The notes beneath the pieces were generated by a model, which saw only the letters and a list, made by a program, of their open reading frames with translations, ran no database searches and had not been told where the DNA came from. A DNA stretch of 64,000 nt, taken from Arsukibacterium sp. UBA5043 (GTDB taxonomy: Bacteria > Pseudomonadota > Gammaproteobacteria > Enterobacterales > Alteromonadaceae). A program made the translations under genes and the position numbers. This document shows, one piece after another, positions 25,758 to 35,437 of the stretch; position 1 is the stretch's first letter, and every line of letters starts with the position of its first letter. The stretch covers positions 1-64,000 of the forward strand of contig DIBV01000007.1 in NCBI GenBank assembly GCA_002415085.1. Reading direction: 5' to 3'.

Positions 25758-28700
25758 ATGATCCCTAAGCTAAACCCGGAATTGGCGCTTGACGCCAGCA
25801 TTGTCGCCTTTAGTAAAGCATTGCTCGCTGCTGGTTTTAGCGGTGATATTGAAACGAGCTACGGCAGTCGTTTAGCGGTGGCAACAGATAATAGTGTCTA
25901 TCAGGCGTTACCTCAGGCTGTGTTGCTGCCAAAAACGACTGATGATTTGGTGATCCTGACATCGCTGGCACAAACATCCAGCTTTTGTCATATAAAATTC
26001 AGCCCCCGCGGCGGTGGTACCGGCACCAATGGACAGGCACTGACCGAGCATGTGGTTATCGATTTATCGCGGCATATGCGGGGTATTCTTGAATTAAACG
26101 TCGAGCAGCGCTGGGTTCGGGTGCAGGCCGGTGTCATTAAAGATCAGTTAAATGCATTTTTAAAACCCTATGGTTTTTTCTTTGCACCAGATTTATCAAC
26201 CTCTAACCGGGCTACCATTGGTGGCATGATTAATACCGACGCCTCCGGTCAGGGTTCTCTGGTATATGGCAAAACCAGTGACCATGTATTGGCGCTTAAA
26301 ACCGTACTGATAGATGGCACCATTCTAAAAACTCATAAAATCGCCACGTTTGAGGCGGAGCATCGGGCTGAAATGCCCAACAGTATCGGCCGTATCTATC
26401 GTCAGGTGCTGGATAGCTGTCGGGATTTTCGACCGCAAATTCTGGAGAAGTTTCCGCGACTAAACCGTTTTTTAACCGGCTATGATTTAGAGCATGTGTT
26501 TAACGAGGATTTAAGCGAGTTTGATTTATCCAGAATTATTACCGGCTCTGAAGGATCACTGGGGTTTGTCACTGAAGCAAAGTTAAATATTACTCCCATC
26601 GCTAAATTCAAATGCCTGATAAATGTCAAATACGACCGATTTGAAAGTGCCTTGAGAAACGCGCCTTTTCTGGTCGCAGCGCAGGCAACATCAGTTGAAA
26701 CCGTTGACAGCAAAGTACTGAACTTAGCCCGCAACGACATCATCTGGCATCAGGTAAAGGAATTAATCACCGATATACCGAATACTGAAATGCAAGGCCT
26801 TAATATGGTTGAGTATAACAGTGAGAATCAAGCCGAAATAGAAGAAAAAGTCGCGGCACTGACAGCGAAGCTCGACCTTGCAATCGCTAACAATACCGAT
26901 GGCATAATTGGCTACCAATTAACTTATGATACCGCAGCTATCGGCAGTATTTATGCCATGCGTAAAAAAGCAGTAGGGCTGCTGGGTAATACCAAAGGCA
27001 GCCAAAAGCCGATTGCTTTTGCTGAAGATACGGCTGTACCGCCTGAAAATCTGGCCGACTTTATTATGGAGTTTCGCGCACTGCTTGACAGCCACGGTCT
27101 ACATTATGGCATGTTTGGCCATGTTGATGCCGGTGTACTGCATGTGCGCCCGGCGCTTGATTTGTGCGATCCCGAACAGGAAAAGCTACTGCGCACCATT
27201 TCAGATCAGGTTGTGGCTCTGACGGCTAAATACGGTGGCCTGATGTGGGGCGAGCACGGCAAAGGTTATCGAAGTGAATATGGGCCGGCATTTTTTGGCG
27301 CCGAGCTGTTTAATGAGTTGCGAAAGATTAAAGCTGCCTTTGATCCGCGTAATCGGGTAAACCCGGGTAAAATTTGTACCCCTTATCATAGTACTGAGCA
27401 ACTGGTCTCGGTCGATGGTCAGAAAAGAGCCTGGTTTGACCGGCAAATACCGGTCAATGTTAAACAAAGCTTTGACAGTAGTTTAAACTGCAACGGCAAT
27501 GGCTTGTGTTTTAACTATGAAGAAAGCTCGCCGATGTGCCCCTCCAGCAAGGTTACCCGAGATCGGCGCCACAGTCCCAAGGGGCGGGCGGGTTTAATGC
27601 GGGAATGGTTACGTCTTAATGAGCAGCAGGGCGTTGATATCTTAGCGACTGAACAAAAGTTACTGGAGCAATCCAGTAGCGTTAAACGCTTGTGGCAGAA
27701 AACGAAAAACAGCCTGGCAATGAGACAGGGCGAGCAAGATTTTTCGCATGAAGTAATGGCAGCAATGGAAGGATGCCTGGCCTGTAAAGCCTGCGCCAGT
27801 CAATGTCCGGTAAAAGTGGATGTACCGTCATTTCGTTCGCGCTTTTTGCAACTGTATTACAGCCGGTATTTGCGACCTGCCAAAGACTATATCGTTGCTA
27901 ATATAGAGCGCACGGCGCCGCTGCTGGCCAAAGCACCCAAATTAGTTAATTTTGTGCTAAGACGCAAAACGACGGCGGCAGTGCTGAAATCAGCAGTGGG
28001 CTATGTTGATACCCCTATGTTGTCAGTTCCAACGCTGGCACAACTGACCGGCGAAAAATACCGGTTTGATCTGAACGAGTTGCAACAATTATCCGCTGCA
28101 GAAAAAGCCAAAACAGTGTTGCTGGTCCAGGATCCTTTTACCAGCTTCTACGAGGCTGAGCTGGTTGCCGATGCGCTGCAGTTATTGGATAAAATGGGTT
28201 TTAAACCGCTCCTGTTGCCATTTCTACCCAATGGCAAGCCACAACATGTAAAAGGCTTTTTGCGTGAGTTTGCCAAGACAGCGACAACTGCCGCTCAGTT
28301 TCTTAACCAGCTAGATCAGCTCAAGTTGCCAATGCTCGGGCTCGATGCGTCATTAGTGCTGGTTTACCGTGATGAATATAATAAAGCGCTTGGCGCCAAC
28401 CGTGGTGACTTCAACGTTCAACTATTGCATGAGTGGCTGGTAAAGCAAATTTTGCCAAAAGCCCCTGATACAGCTGAGTTTGCATTGCTGGCACACTGTA
28501 CCGAAAAAACTGCATTACCAGAAACTGAAAAAGCCTGGCAGCAAATCTTCAGCCAGGCAGGGCTTAGTTTAAAGCCGGTTAGTGTTGGCTGCTGCGGTAT
28601 GGCAGGTACATATGGTCATGAAGCGCAGAACCTGGAAAACAGCAAAAACTTGTTCGAAATGAGTTGGCGCTTGCCAATTGAGCACTATGGTGTCGCCAAT

Positions 28701-28796
28701 ACTCTGGTCACCGGTTTCTCCTGCCGTAGTCAGGTAAAACGGTTGCTTGGCGATAAACCCAAACATCCGTTGCAAGCATTGCTGCAACGCTTATAA
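25758..28796 (+). CDS. ydiJ: YdiJ-like FAD and iron-sulfur dehydrogenase (probable D-2-hydroxyglutarate dehydrogenase)
   Basis: The 1012 residues are close to E. coli YdiJ (1018). In order: FAD-binding type 4 domain (about 45-280, PRGGGTGTNGQALT), FAD oxidase C-terminal domain (about 290-545), a ferredoxin-like segment with CLACKACASQCPV (first Cys 673), and a C-terminal CCG-type domain (VGCCGMAGTYG). It should oxidise a D-2-hydroxy acid and pass electrons through FAD and Fe-S to the membrane chain. E. coli YdiJ has been assigned to D-2-hydroxyglutarate; D-lactate is an alternative. It lies 10 bases after ribA, which helps make its flavin. Confidence 0.92.
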   Translation: MIPKLNPELALDASIVAFSKALLAAGFSGDIETSYGSRLAVATDNSVYQALPQAVLLPKTTDDLVILTSLAQTSSFCHIKFSPRGGGTGTNGQALTEHVVIDLSRHMRGILELNVEQRWVRVQAGVIKDQLNAFLKPYGFFFAPDLSTSNRATIGGMINTDASGQGSLVYGKTSDHVLALKTVLIDGTILKTHKIATFEAEHRAEMPNSIGRIYRQVLDSCRDFRPQILEKFPRLNRFLTGYDLEHVFNEDLSEFDLSRIITGSEGSLGFVTEAKLNITPIAKFKCLINVKYDRFESALRNAPFLVAAQATSVETVDSKVLNLARNDIIWHQVKELITDIPNTEMQGLNMVEYNSENQAEIEEKVAALTAKLDLAIANNTDGIIGYQLTYDTAAIGSIYAMRKKAVGLLGNTKGSQKPIAFAEDTAVPPENLADFIMEFRALLDSHGLHYGMFGHVDAGVLHVRPALDLCDPEQEKLLRTISDQVVALTAKYGGLMWGEHGKGYRSEYGPAFFGAELFNELRKIKAAFDPRNRVNPGKICTPYHSTEQLVSVDGQKRAWFDRQIPVNVKQSFDSSLNCNGNGLCFNYEESSPMCPSSKVTRDRRHSPKGRAGLMREWLRLNEQQGVDILATEQKLLEQSSSVKRLWQKTKNSLAMRQGEQDFSHEVMAAMEGCLACKACASQCPVKVDVPSFRSRFLQLYYSRYLRPAKDYIVANIERTAPLLAKAPKLVNFVLRRKTTAAVLKSAVGYVDTPMLSVPTLAQLTGEKYRFDLNELQQLSAAEKAKTVLLVQDPFTSFYEAELVADALQLLDKMGFKPLLLPFLPNGKPQHVKGFLREFAKTATTAAQFLNQLDQLKLPMLGLDASLVLVYRDEYNKALGANRGDFNVQLLHEWLVKQILPKAPDTAEFALLAHCTEKTALPETEKAWQQIFSQAGLSLKPVSVGCCGMAGTYGHEAQNLENSKNLFEMSWRLPIEHYGVANTLVTGFSCRSQVKRLLGDKPKHPLQALLQRL

Positions 28797-28839
28797 GAAT
28801 GTTGTTCTGCTGATTTTAACGTGGCTGAACACCAAAAAA

Positions 28840-28861
28840 AACGCCCTTAAACAAGGGCGTT
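28840..28861. terminator. Bidirectional terminator between ydiJ and the TonB receptor gene
   Basis: A 9-base stem (AACGCCCTT / AAGGGCGTT) with loop AAAC is followed on the minus strand by an eight-base T-run (28834-28841 read in reverse). It is therefore a strong terminator for the receptor gene and a weaker one for ydiJ. Confidence 0.9.
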
Positions 28862-28884
28862 GTTATTTACCTGGCGAAACTCAT

Positions 28885-31515
28885 TTAGAATTTATAACTT
28901 GCCCGGATATAGTAATAGCCACCATTGATACCCATAGGTGATGTTTCGTAATATTTACCCCCAAATGCATTATCCGGCTCACCAGCAGCGGACAAATCCA
29001 ATTCTTCGGCTTTAGTATCAAACAAGTTTTGCGCACCTGCAGATAACATCAAGTTATCGGTAAGATAGTAGCTTACTTCAGCATCAAACGTTATTTTTGC
29101 TGATGCATTTACTTCGGTACCCGGTTCTTCAGGCGTTCCGACCCAGTCAACATGCACACCCTGATACTCACCGTAATAATTGGCCCGGGCAAAGAAGCTC
29201 CAGTCATCCCAGCTTTGATTCCAGCTTAAAGTTCCACGGTGATTAGGCAGGTCATTTTCCAGACGGGAAACTTTGTCCGGACCAGTAATTGGCTGGCGTC
29301 CTACCGGTGGCTCAGTAATACGATCAACTTCTGTTTCATTCCAGTTGTATGCCAGACTGAAGGTACCGCGACCATTCAGAATATCCATCGCATAATTAAC
29401 GACCACATCGACGCCCTGAGTGGTGGTATCAAAGTCATTAGTGAAAAAGCTGACTTGCTGAATGGAATCAACATTTCTGACCCCGGCAGCGCGCAGGGCG
29501 TCTCGGTCAGCATCGGTCAGGTTAATTTTACTGGACTGACTGATACGATCAGTTACTTCAATATTGTAGTAATCCACAGTGGCAAAAAAACTATTACCAC
29601 TATAGACGAGTCCGAAGGCATAACTGGTCGACTCTTCAGGTGTCAGCTCTTGTCCGCCTAATTGCAGAGAAATAGGGTTTGTTGGCGGCAGTAAGGCTGA
29701 ATCTACCAGTACACCTGATTCCAGGTTGGTTTGTACGTTACTGACATTAGATTGGCCAACCGTCGGTGCCCGGAAACCTGTACTGGTAGAAGCACGCAAG
29801 GCCCAGTCATCGTTTAAGCGATACTGACCTGTTAGTTTATAATTAGTGGTATCACCGAAGGTATCGTAGTCTTCATAACGCAGTGCCAGACCCAATAAGA
29901 GGGCTTCGGAAACGTCCGCCTCCATATCGACATAAGCGGCATAGTTTCTACGGGTATATACACCGGCATCTTCCGGTTTAAAGCCCGGGAAACCATTAGA
30001 GCCGATACTAAAGCCCTGATCAACATAAGGGCCCACAGTAAAGGACGCTACATCACCGGAGACTACTTCGAAGCTTTCTTCAGTCCACTGCGTACCAAAG
30101 GCAACCGTCAAATCTTCGTACAAACCAACAGGTACAAATTTAACAAAATCAGCAGTGAAGGTTTTTTCCAGCTGAATATACTTACCTGGGTTAAATTCTG
30201 TTGGTGTATCCGGACCAAGAGAGGCGTTTAACGTATTAGTCATTTCGTAAGTCGATTCATTGCGGCCAACTGAGCCACTAAAATCGTACATAATGTTTTC
30301 TAACCAGCCGGTTTTGAATTCACCTTTAGTACCGACGGTCAGTGCAGTGTCAGTGACATTACCACCAAAGGTAGGGGTAAAGCCGCCTGGAAACATCTCG
30401 TTAAAAGCAAAACAGTTTTGTCCAACAGCGGTATTGGGATCAGCGATCAGCGCGTAATCAGCCTGGTCCAGTACATTGCCTGTGGTAATATTTACCGTTG
30501 GGCACGCGATGTTAGGGTCAAGTTGCGCCACCAGCAGGGTTTCGCCACCGTCATTAGAAAACACCCCTGGCCGGTTATGTGGGTTACGGAAGTAAAAACC
30601 GCCAGTAACATCACGCTCTGAATAGTTACCGAACATGTATGCTTCGCCACCGTTGCCTAAATCCAGGCCGGTGTTAACAAAAATGGTAATATCGTCTTTT
30701 ATTTCAGGTGAGCCCCAGATTTGGGTAATCGGTGCAATAAATTCGTTGCCTGCTGCAATAAAGCCCTGAGCATCTGCCCGTTGTACACTGCGACTGGTGG
30801 CGTCTGAATTTTTATACTGGGCACTGATATTGACAAAACCGTTGTCGGTCAATGGCATACCAATATTGGCGGCATACTCTGTGGAGGTGCCATCCCCTTC
30901 ATAATATTCCCCATGTTTAACTTCGAAGCTACCGCCGTCCGCCGCATCTTTTAATACAAAATTGATGACCCCGGCAATCGCATCTGAGCCGTATTGTGCT
31001 GCTGCGCCGTCCCGTAATATTTCAACTTGCTTTAATGCTATGCCTGGAATCACTGAAATATCAGCGCCCTGAGCGCCATCATTGATACCGCCGCCTAAAA
31101 AAGCGATAACTGAAGCTTTATGACGACGTTTACCGTTAGTAAGGATCAGAGTACTGTCTGCTGACAGTCCACGCAGACTGGCCGGACGAACCAGTGTTGC
31201 TGCGTCGCTTATCGGGTTTGAGTGCACGTTTAGTGAGGGTACTGTGGTGGTAATCATGTTCAGCATGTCTGAACTACCGCTCTTAACAAGTTCATCGCCA
31301 CCAATAATGTCGACTGGCACCGGGGAGTCGCCAATTGAACGGGGGGCTGAGCGGCTGCCGACCACCGCAATTTTTTCAATTTTCTGCTCTTTTGTGGCTG
31401 TGTCGCCAGTCTCCTGGGCAACAACCGTACCACTGACTATACCTAACGCAAACGTGGTTGCTATGGCATACTTAACCGCATGCGCAACCGGGTGGTATTT
31501 ATTGTTGTGTTTCAT
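28885..31515 (-). CDS. TonB-dependent outer-membrane receptor
   Basis: The 876-residue protein has a long signal peptide ending near VVA-QE (about residue 33), a TonB-box-like segment EKIAVVGSR, a plug domain about 55-175 (LRGLSADSTLILTNGKRR, VEILRDGAAAQYGSDAIAGVINF), and a 22-strand type barrel ending in the outer-membrane signal YIRASYKF. AGGAAAAC precedes the ATG. It imports a bulky ligand through the outer membrane with TonB energy. The substrate is unknown: no siderophore, glycan or vitamin gene is adjacent, and I see no convincing Fur box. Paralogous receptors of this kind are numerous in Alteromonadales. Confidence 0.93.
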   Translation of the reverse strand: MKHNNKYHPVAHAVKYAIATTFALGIVSGTVVAQETGDTATKEQKIEKIAVVGSRSAPRSIGDSPVPVDIIGGDELVKSGSSDMLNMITTTVPSLNVHSNPISDAATLVRPASLRGLSADSTLILTNGKRRHKASVIAFLGGGINDGAQGADISVIPGIALKQVEILRDGAAAQYGSDAIAGVINFVLKDAADGGSFEVKHGEYYEGDGTSTEYAANIGMPLTDNGFVNISAQYKNSDATSRSVQRADAQGFIAAGNEFIAPITQIWGSPEIKDDITIFVNTGLDLGNGGEAYMFGNYSERDVTGGFYFRNPHNRPGVFSNDGGETLLVAQLDPNIACPTVNITTGNVLDQADYALIADPNTAVGQNCFAFNEMFPGGFTPTFGGNVTDTALTVGTKGEFKTGWLENIMYDFSGSVGRNESTYEMTNTLNASLGPDTPTEFNPGKYIQLEKTFTADFVKFVPVGLYEDLTVAFGTQWTEESFEVVSGDVASFTVGPYVDQGFSIGSNGFPGFKPEDAGVYTRRNYAAYVDMEADVSEALLLGLALRYEDYDTFGDTTNYKLTGQYRLNDDWALRASTSTGFRAPTVGQSNVSNVQTNLESGVLVDSALLPPTNPISLQLGGQELTPEESTSYAFGLVYSGNSFFATVDYYNIEVTDRISQSSKINLTDADRDALRAAGVRNVDSIQQVSFFTNDFDTTTQGVDVVVNYAMDILNGRGTFSLAYNWNETEVDRITEPPVGRQPITGPDKVSRLENDLPNHRGTLSWNQSWDDWSFFARANYYGEYQGVHVDWVGTPEEPGTEVNASAKITFDAEVSYYLTDNLMLSAGAQNLFDTKAEELDLSAAGEPDNAFGGKYYETSPMGINGGYYYIRASYKF

Positions 31516-31552
31516 AGTGTTTTCCTGGATTATTTTTTTGATTTCACTAGAT

Positions 31553-31575
31553 AACGCTGATTGCTATATAGCGTT
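31553..31575. promoter_or_regulatory. Inverted repeat AACGCT-N11-AGCGTT in the receptor/GNAT intergenic region
   Basis: Two 6-base arms (31553-31558 and 31570-31575) lie 38-60 bases upstream of the TonB receptor start, between divergent genes. It is a possible operator; short arms make chance likely. Confidence 0.3.
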
Positions 31576-31692
31576 CAATTAACCATATTTTAAATTGATG
31601 CTGTTGTCCATCGCAGTTTTCTAGCGGTTGGTCGATCAAATGGGAACGAATTGTTAAAATATTCAGCTGCTGGTCAGCTGTAACGGAGTTTT

Positions 31693-32262
31693 ATGAAATC
31701 GATAGCCGTTATGGACGAGAGGTTCTTGCCGCAAGTTGTATCACTCGCAAATCAGGTTCATGGTGAGAATTATCTTGATCTGGCTAAATTAGCTGAGCTG
31801 CATCTACAGGGCATTAAACACAATATTAATGCCAGTTATGTCGCCCTGATTGACAAGCAGGTAGTGGGATATCGGCTGAGTTTTGCTGCAGGGCAATGGC
31901 CGTTAGATGAGTGGTGTTCAGTTCCGTTATGGCCAGTTCCCCCACCACAAATGGCCTATTTTAAGTCAGTTGCGGTTGCACCTGAGTTGCAAGGACAAGG
32001 TCTTGGCACACAATTACTGCAAGCGTCCATTGGCTCACTCCAGCAACAGGGTGCAACCGCAGGGCTTGCTCATATCTGGCAGCAAAGTCCGGGTAATGCC
32101 GCACAGCGCTATTTTTCTAAGGCGGGTGCTTCACTTTTAAAAGTGCATGCTGATCGCTGGTTACACTTGAGCAAGACTGCTGGTTATCTGTGTCCAATAT
32201 GTGGCAACCGCTGTCACTGCACCGCAGCCGAAATGGTACTATCTTTTGCGGACATGTGTTGA
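31693..32262 (+). CDS. GNAT family N-acetyltransferase with a cysteine-rich C-terminal tail
   Basis: The 189-residue protein has the GNAT acetyl-CoA motif A in FKSVAVAPELQGQGLGTQLL (about residues 96-115). The C-terminus adds a short C-x2-C-x3-C-x-C cluster (Cys167, 170, 174, 176, in LCPICGNRCHCTAAEM), which is not part of the normal GNAT fold and could bind zinc or iron. The stop overlaps the start of the FAD oxidoreductase as TGATG, so the two are translationally coupled. The acceptor substrate is unknown; the partner suggests an amine or amino acid. Confidence 0.88.
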   Translation: MKSIAVMDERFLPQVVSLANQVHGENYLDLAKLAELHLQGIKHNINASYVALIDKQVVGYRLSFAAGQWPLDEWCSVPLWPVPPPQMAYFKSVAVAPELQGQGLGTQLLQASIGSLQQQGATAGLAHIWQQSPGNAAQRYFSKAGASLLKVHADRWLHLSKTAGYLCPICGNRCHCTAAEMVLSFADMC

Positions 32263-33596
32263 TGTATGATCCTTATCTCGACACCACACTTTGCAGCAAT
32301 CAGCCTGATATCGGTAGTTACTGGCAAGCCGCAACGCCCACAAGCATTGATTATCCGGCTCTGAAGCGTGATATCAGTTGTGATACAGTAATCATAGGTG
32401 CCGGTTACACCGGGCTAAACTGCGGATATGAGCTGGCAAAAGTGCATCAACGCGATGTTGTGGTGCTGGATGCGCTGCAGCCAGGTTGGGGTTGCAGTGG
32501 CCGTAATGGTGGTTTTGTCCTCAGGGGTACTGGCAGACTGGGCTTAGCTCAGCTGGCCAGTAAATTTGGGCTGGAAACCGCCAGGGTGTTTCACCGGGAA
32601 TATGGTGCAGCGATCTTACGGGTAAATCAGCTTATTGAGCGGGGTAATATTGCCTGTCAGCCACAACCTGGTGGCTACTATAAGTTAACCCACAAAGCAG
32701 GTATGGCTAAAAGTCTGGCGCAACAGGCAGCGTTTTTAAACCAGCATTTTGACTATCCGGTGCAGTTTCTTGATAAAGCGCAATTACGGCATCAGGTGGT
32801 AAATCATCAGCAGGCAGATGCTGCGCTGTACTTTCCGGATTGCTACGGTTTGAATCCGCTGGCCTTGGCACATGGCTATGCGAGAATGGCTACTGAAGCC
32901 GGGGCCTCACTCTATGGACAAAGCCCGGTAATTAGCTTTAAACGTCTGCCAGCGGGCTTCGAAGTGATAACCCGGCAAGCAGTTATTACTGCGCGTAATC
33001 TGGTGTTAGCCACCAATGCTTATACCGCCAAAGGATTGTATCCGGCTATTAACAATAGTTGCTTGCCGGTATTAAGTAGCGTGATAGTCACCGAGCCACT
33101 CAATGCCAGCCAGTTGCAGCAGCTGAACTGGCAACAAAACAGTATCATGATGGATACCCGCATGCTGAAGTACTATTATCGGTTACTTCCGGATAACCGG
33201 GTTTTGTTTGGCGGCAGGGGAGCTATCAAAGGCAAAGATGCTGCCGACCCCATTTATCCCCGTCGCTTGCTGGCAGCGTTGAAGCACTGCTTTGCCGGTT
33301 TGGAACATCTCACCTATCAATACCAATGGAGTGGTTGGGTTGGCGTATCTTATGATGATTTACCCAGAGTCGTAGCGGCAGAGCCCAATCTCTTTTATGC
33401 CGCTGGTTATTGCGGCAGCGGATTATCATTCAGTGCCTTAGCCGGCGAGCGTCTGGCGCAGTTGGTTGCCGGTAAAACATTGCCCGCGTTGCCAATATAT
33501 CAAAGTATGTTGCCTGGCTTTCCGATGTCAGCATGGCGTCGACAGGGGCAGCAAATGTTTTATCAGTGGGGGCGCTTTAAAGATCATTTTTTATAG
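32262..33596 (+). CDS. FAD-dependent oxidoreductase of the DAO family, PuuB-like
   Basis: I start at ATG 32262 (444 residues), which overlaps the GNAT stop by one base (TGATG). A longer frame from 32190 lies fully within the GNAT gene. The dinucleotide-binding motif VIIGAGYTGLNCGYELAK is near residue 45, followed by WGCSGRNGGFVLRG, typical of gamma-glutamylputrescine oxidase and similar amine oxidases. The C-terminus has the FAD-contacting FYAAGYCGSGLSFS. It probably oxidises a secondary or primary amine, releasing an aldehyde and H2O2. No other puu genes are nearby, so the substrate remains open. Confidence 0.9.
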   Translation: MYDPYLDTTLCSNQPDIGSYWQAATPTSIDYPALKRDISCDTVIIGAGYTGLNCGYELAKVHQRDVVVLDALQPGWGCSGRNGGFVLRGTGRLGLAQLASKFGLETARVFHREYGAAILRVNQLIERGNIACQPQPGGYYKLTHKAGMAKSLAQQAAFLNQHFDYPVQFLDKAQLRHQVVNHQQADAALYFPDCYGLNPLALAHGYARMATEAGASLYGQSPVISFKRLPAGFEVITRQAVITARNLVLATNAYTAKGLYPAINNSCLPVLSSVIVTEPLNASQLQQLNWQQNSIMMDTRMLKYYYRLLPDNRVLFGGRGAIKGKDAADPIYPRRLLAALKHCFAGLEHLTYQYQWSGWVGVSYDDLPRVVAAEPNLFYAAGYCGSGLSFSALAGERLAQLVAGKTLPALPIYQSMLPGFPMSAWRRQGQQMFYQWGRFKDHFL

Positions 33597-33667
33597 TCGT
33601 TTCGCCAGGCGCGCTGGAGTTAATCTGTTGTCTTGCTTACAATGGCCCTTTTTTAAGCAGGGTTAGC

Positions 33668-34315
33668 ATGAGTTTCTGGCCAGAATTTTTGATTATTGCC
33701 TCAGTGCATTTACTTGCGGTTGCCAGCCCGGGGCCGGATTTTGCCATTGTATTGCGTTATGCAGTGCGGTTTGGCCGCAAGGCCGCCGTATTTGCCAGCC
33801 TTGGTATTGGCGTAGCCATTTTGTTGCATGTTACCTATTCTCTGGTAGGGATCGGAGTTTTAATTAAAACGACTCCCTGGTTGTTTCAGCTACTTAGCGT
33901 GTTCGCGGCGTGTTATTTACTGTATCTGGCTCAGGGCGCGCTGCGCGCTAAGGCACCGGTTGGGGGCGAAGCGATCGCGCTGGAGCGGCAAGCCACACCA
34001 GCAAGTGTAAAAGCGTTCAGTGCGGGGTTTATTACTAATGGTTTAAATCCGAAAGCGACCTTATTTTTTCTTTCTTTGTTTGCGGTAGTGATTTCTGCAG
34101 AGACCCCCTTTAGCTATAAGCTGATTTATGGCGTGTATATGGCATTGGCAACAGCCGCCTGGTTTTGTCTGTTGTCATTTGTGCTGACCAATAGCAAAGT
34201 CCGGGGATTTCTGTTGTTAAAAGGTTACTGGTTTGACAGGCTCATGGGGGTATTGCTGCTGTTACTTGCCGCGCAGTTGCTGATCAGTAGTTTTGGCAGC
34301 GCGGGTGGCGGTTAA
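33668..34315 (+). CDS. LysE/RhtB family amino-acid exporter
   Basis: The 215-residue protein has six hydrophobic helices and the family motif VASPGPDFAIVLRYAVRFG near the N-terminus, plus GLNPKATLFFLSLF in the middle. Members export amino acids such as threonine, homoserine, leucine or lysine. It lies 71 bases after the FAD oxidoreductase in the same direction and may belong to the same metabolic unit, though the gap could hold a promoter. Confidence 0.93.
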   Translation: MSFWPEFLIIASVHLLAVASPGPDFAIVLRYAVRFGRKAAVFASLGIGVAILLHVTYSLVGIGVLIKTTPWLFQLLSVFAACYLLYLAQGALRAKAPVGGEAIALERQATPASVKAFSAGFITNGLNPKATLFFLSLFAVVISAETPFSYKLIYGVYMALATAAWFCLLSFVLTNSKVRGFLLLKGYWFDRLMGVLLLLLAAQLLISSFGSAGGG

Positions 34316-34329
34316 TTTGCCGGTCCGGC

Positions 34330-34358
34330 TTGGCCTGTTGGCTTAGGGTCGGTATAAT
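34330..34358 (+). promoter_or_regulatory. Candidate sigma-70 promoter for trhO
   Basis: A perfect TATAAT at 34353-34358 lies 17 bases after TTGGCC (34330-34335), which matches part of the -35 consensus. It is 56 bases before the trhO start. Confidence 0.55.
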
Positions 34359-34414
34359 GCCGGCCGTCATTAATTTGCTCTGGATTTACGATCCAGCATC
34401 GCAAGAGGTTAACT

Positions 34415-35332
34415 ATGTTCGTTGTTGCTGCGCTGTATAAATTTGTTCATTTGCCTGATTATCAGGATTTACGCCAACCACTTTATCAGGTGATGGCTGA
34501 AAACGGGGTTAAAGGAACCTTGTTGTTGGCTACTGAGGGAATTAACGGCACTATCTGCGGTACTCGTGAGGGAATTGACGCGGTAAACCAGTGGTTTGCA
34601 ACGGATCCCCGTTTCGCCAATCTCAGTTACAAAGAGTCGTTTGCTGATGAGCCGGCTTTTTATCGCACCAAGGTGAAATTAAAGACCGAAATTGTCACGA
34701 TGGGGGTGGAGGGTATAAATCCGGCGCATATCGTTGGTACCTACGTGAAGGGTGATGCCTGGAATCAACTTATCAGCGATCCGGATACCCTGTTAATTGA
34801 TACCCGTAATGATTATGAAGTGGCTATCGGCACCTTTAAAAATGCAGTTAATCCAAACACGACCACTTTTAGAGAGTTTCCACAGTGGGCTGCTCAAAAC
34901 CTGGATACCGGCAAACACAAAAAGGTTGCCATGTTTTGCACCGGTGGTATTCGCTGCGAAAAATCTACCGCTTTTTTAAAAGAGCAGGGTTTTGAGGAGG
35001 TGTATCACCTTGATGGTGGTATTTTAAAATATTTGGAAGAAGTACCTGCAGAGCAGAGCTTGTGGCAAGGTGAATGTTTTGTGTTTGACCAGCGGGTAGC
35101 CGTAAAGCACGGTCTGGAGCAGGGAAGTTACGATCAGTGTTATGCCTGTCGGATGCCGTTATCTGTCACTGAAATGGCCTCGGTTGACTATGTAAAAGGT
35201 TTAAGTTGCCCTCATTGCGTGGCGCAAACTACTACAGAACAAAAAGCAGCTTTTGCAGAGCGGCAAAAACAAGTAGCGCTGGCAAAAGCCAGGGGTGAAA
35301 AGCATATTCGAGATGGCAAACTTGACAATTGA
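34415..35332 (+). CDS. trhO: tRNA uridine-34 hydroxylase TrhO (rhodanese family)
   Basis: A 305-residue protein with an N-terminal ferredoxin-like domain ([11 protein letters not shown] about 38-50), a rhodanese domain ([13 protein letters not shown]) with catalytic Cys175 in [11 protein letters not shown], and a C-terminal cysteine motif YACRMP plus CPHC. TrhO uses O2 to make 5-hydroxyuridine at position 34 of tRNAs, the first step to cmo5U/mcmo5U and wider wobble pairing. E. coli TrhO (YceA) is longer at the C-terminus. The tail here ends soon after the CPHC motif. Confidence 0.95.
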   Translation: MFVVAALYKFVHLPDYQDLRQPLYQVMAENGVKGTLLLATEGINGTICGTREGIDAVNQWFATDPRFANLSYKESFADEPAFYRTKVKLKTEIVTMGVEGINPAHIVGTYVKGDAWNQLISDPDTLLIDTRNDYEVAIGTFKNAVNPNTTTFREFPQWAAQNLDTGKHKKVAMFCTGGIRCEKSTAFLKEQGFEEVYHLDGGILKYLEEVPAEQSLWQGECFVFDQRVAVKHGLEQGSYDQCYACRMPLSVTEMASVDYVKGLSCPHCVAQTTTEQKAAFAERQKQVALAKARGEKHIRDGKLDN

Positions 35333-35351
35333 TGCTAAAAAGATCTAACCA

Positions 35352-35366
35352 TTCTATTTAATAGAA
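35352..35366. promoter_or_regulatory. Perfect palindrome TTCTATT-T-AATAGAA between trhO and the cytochrome b561 gene
   Basis: Seven-base arms around one central base lie 20 bases after trhO and 72 bases before the cytochrome start. It could be an operator or a weak hairpin; no T-run follows. Confidence 0.35.
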
Positions 35367-35437
35367 AGATCCTTGTTGTAAAATGCAATTTTAATTCTCT
35401 TACGTTGAGCTATTCTGCCCTTATATGGGAGGGCAGT

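Noticed and set aside
31516-31692. Fur box upstream of the TonB-dependent receptor
   Set aside because: No stretch approaches the 19-base Fur consensus; only a short AACGCT inverted repeat is present.
32190-32261. N-terminal extension of the FAD oxidoreductase
   Set aside because: The extra 24 codons lie inside the GNAT gene and add residues before the normal start; ATG 32262 in the TGATG overlap gives the expected N-terminus.
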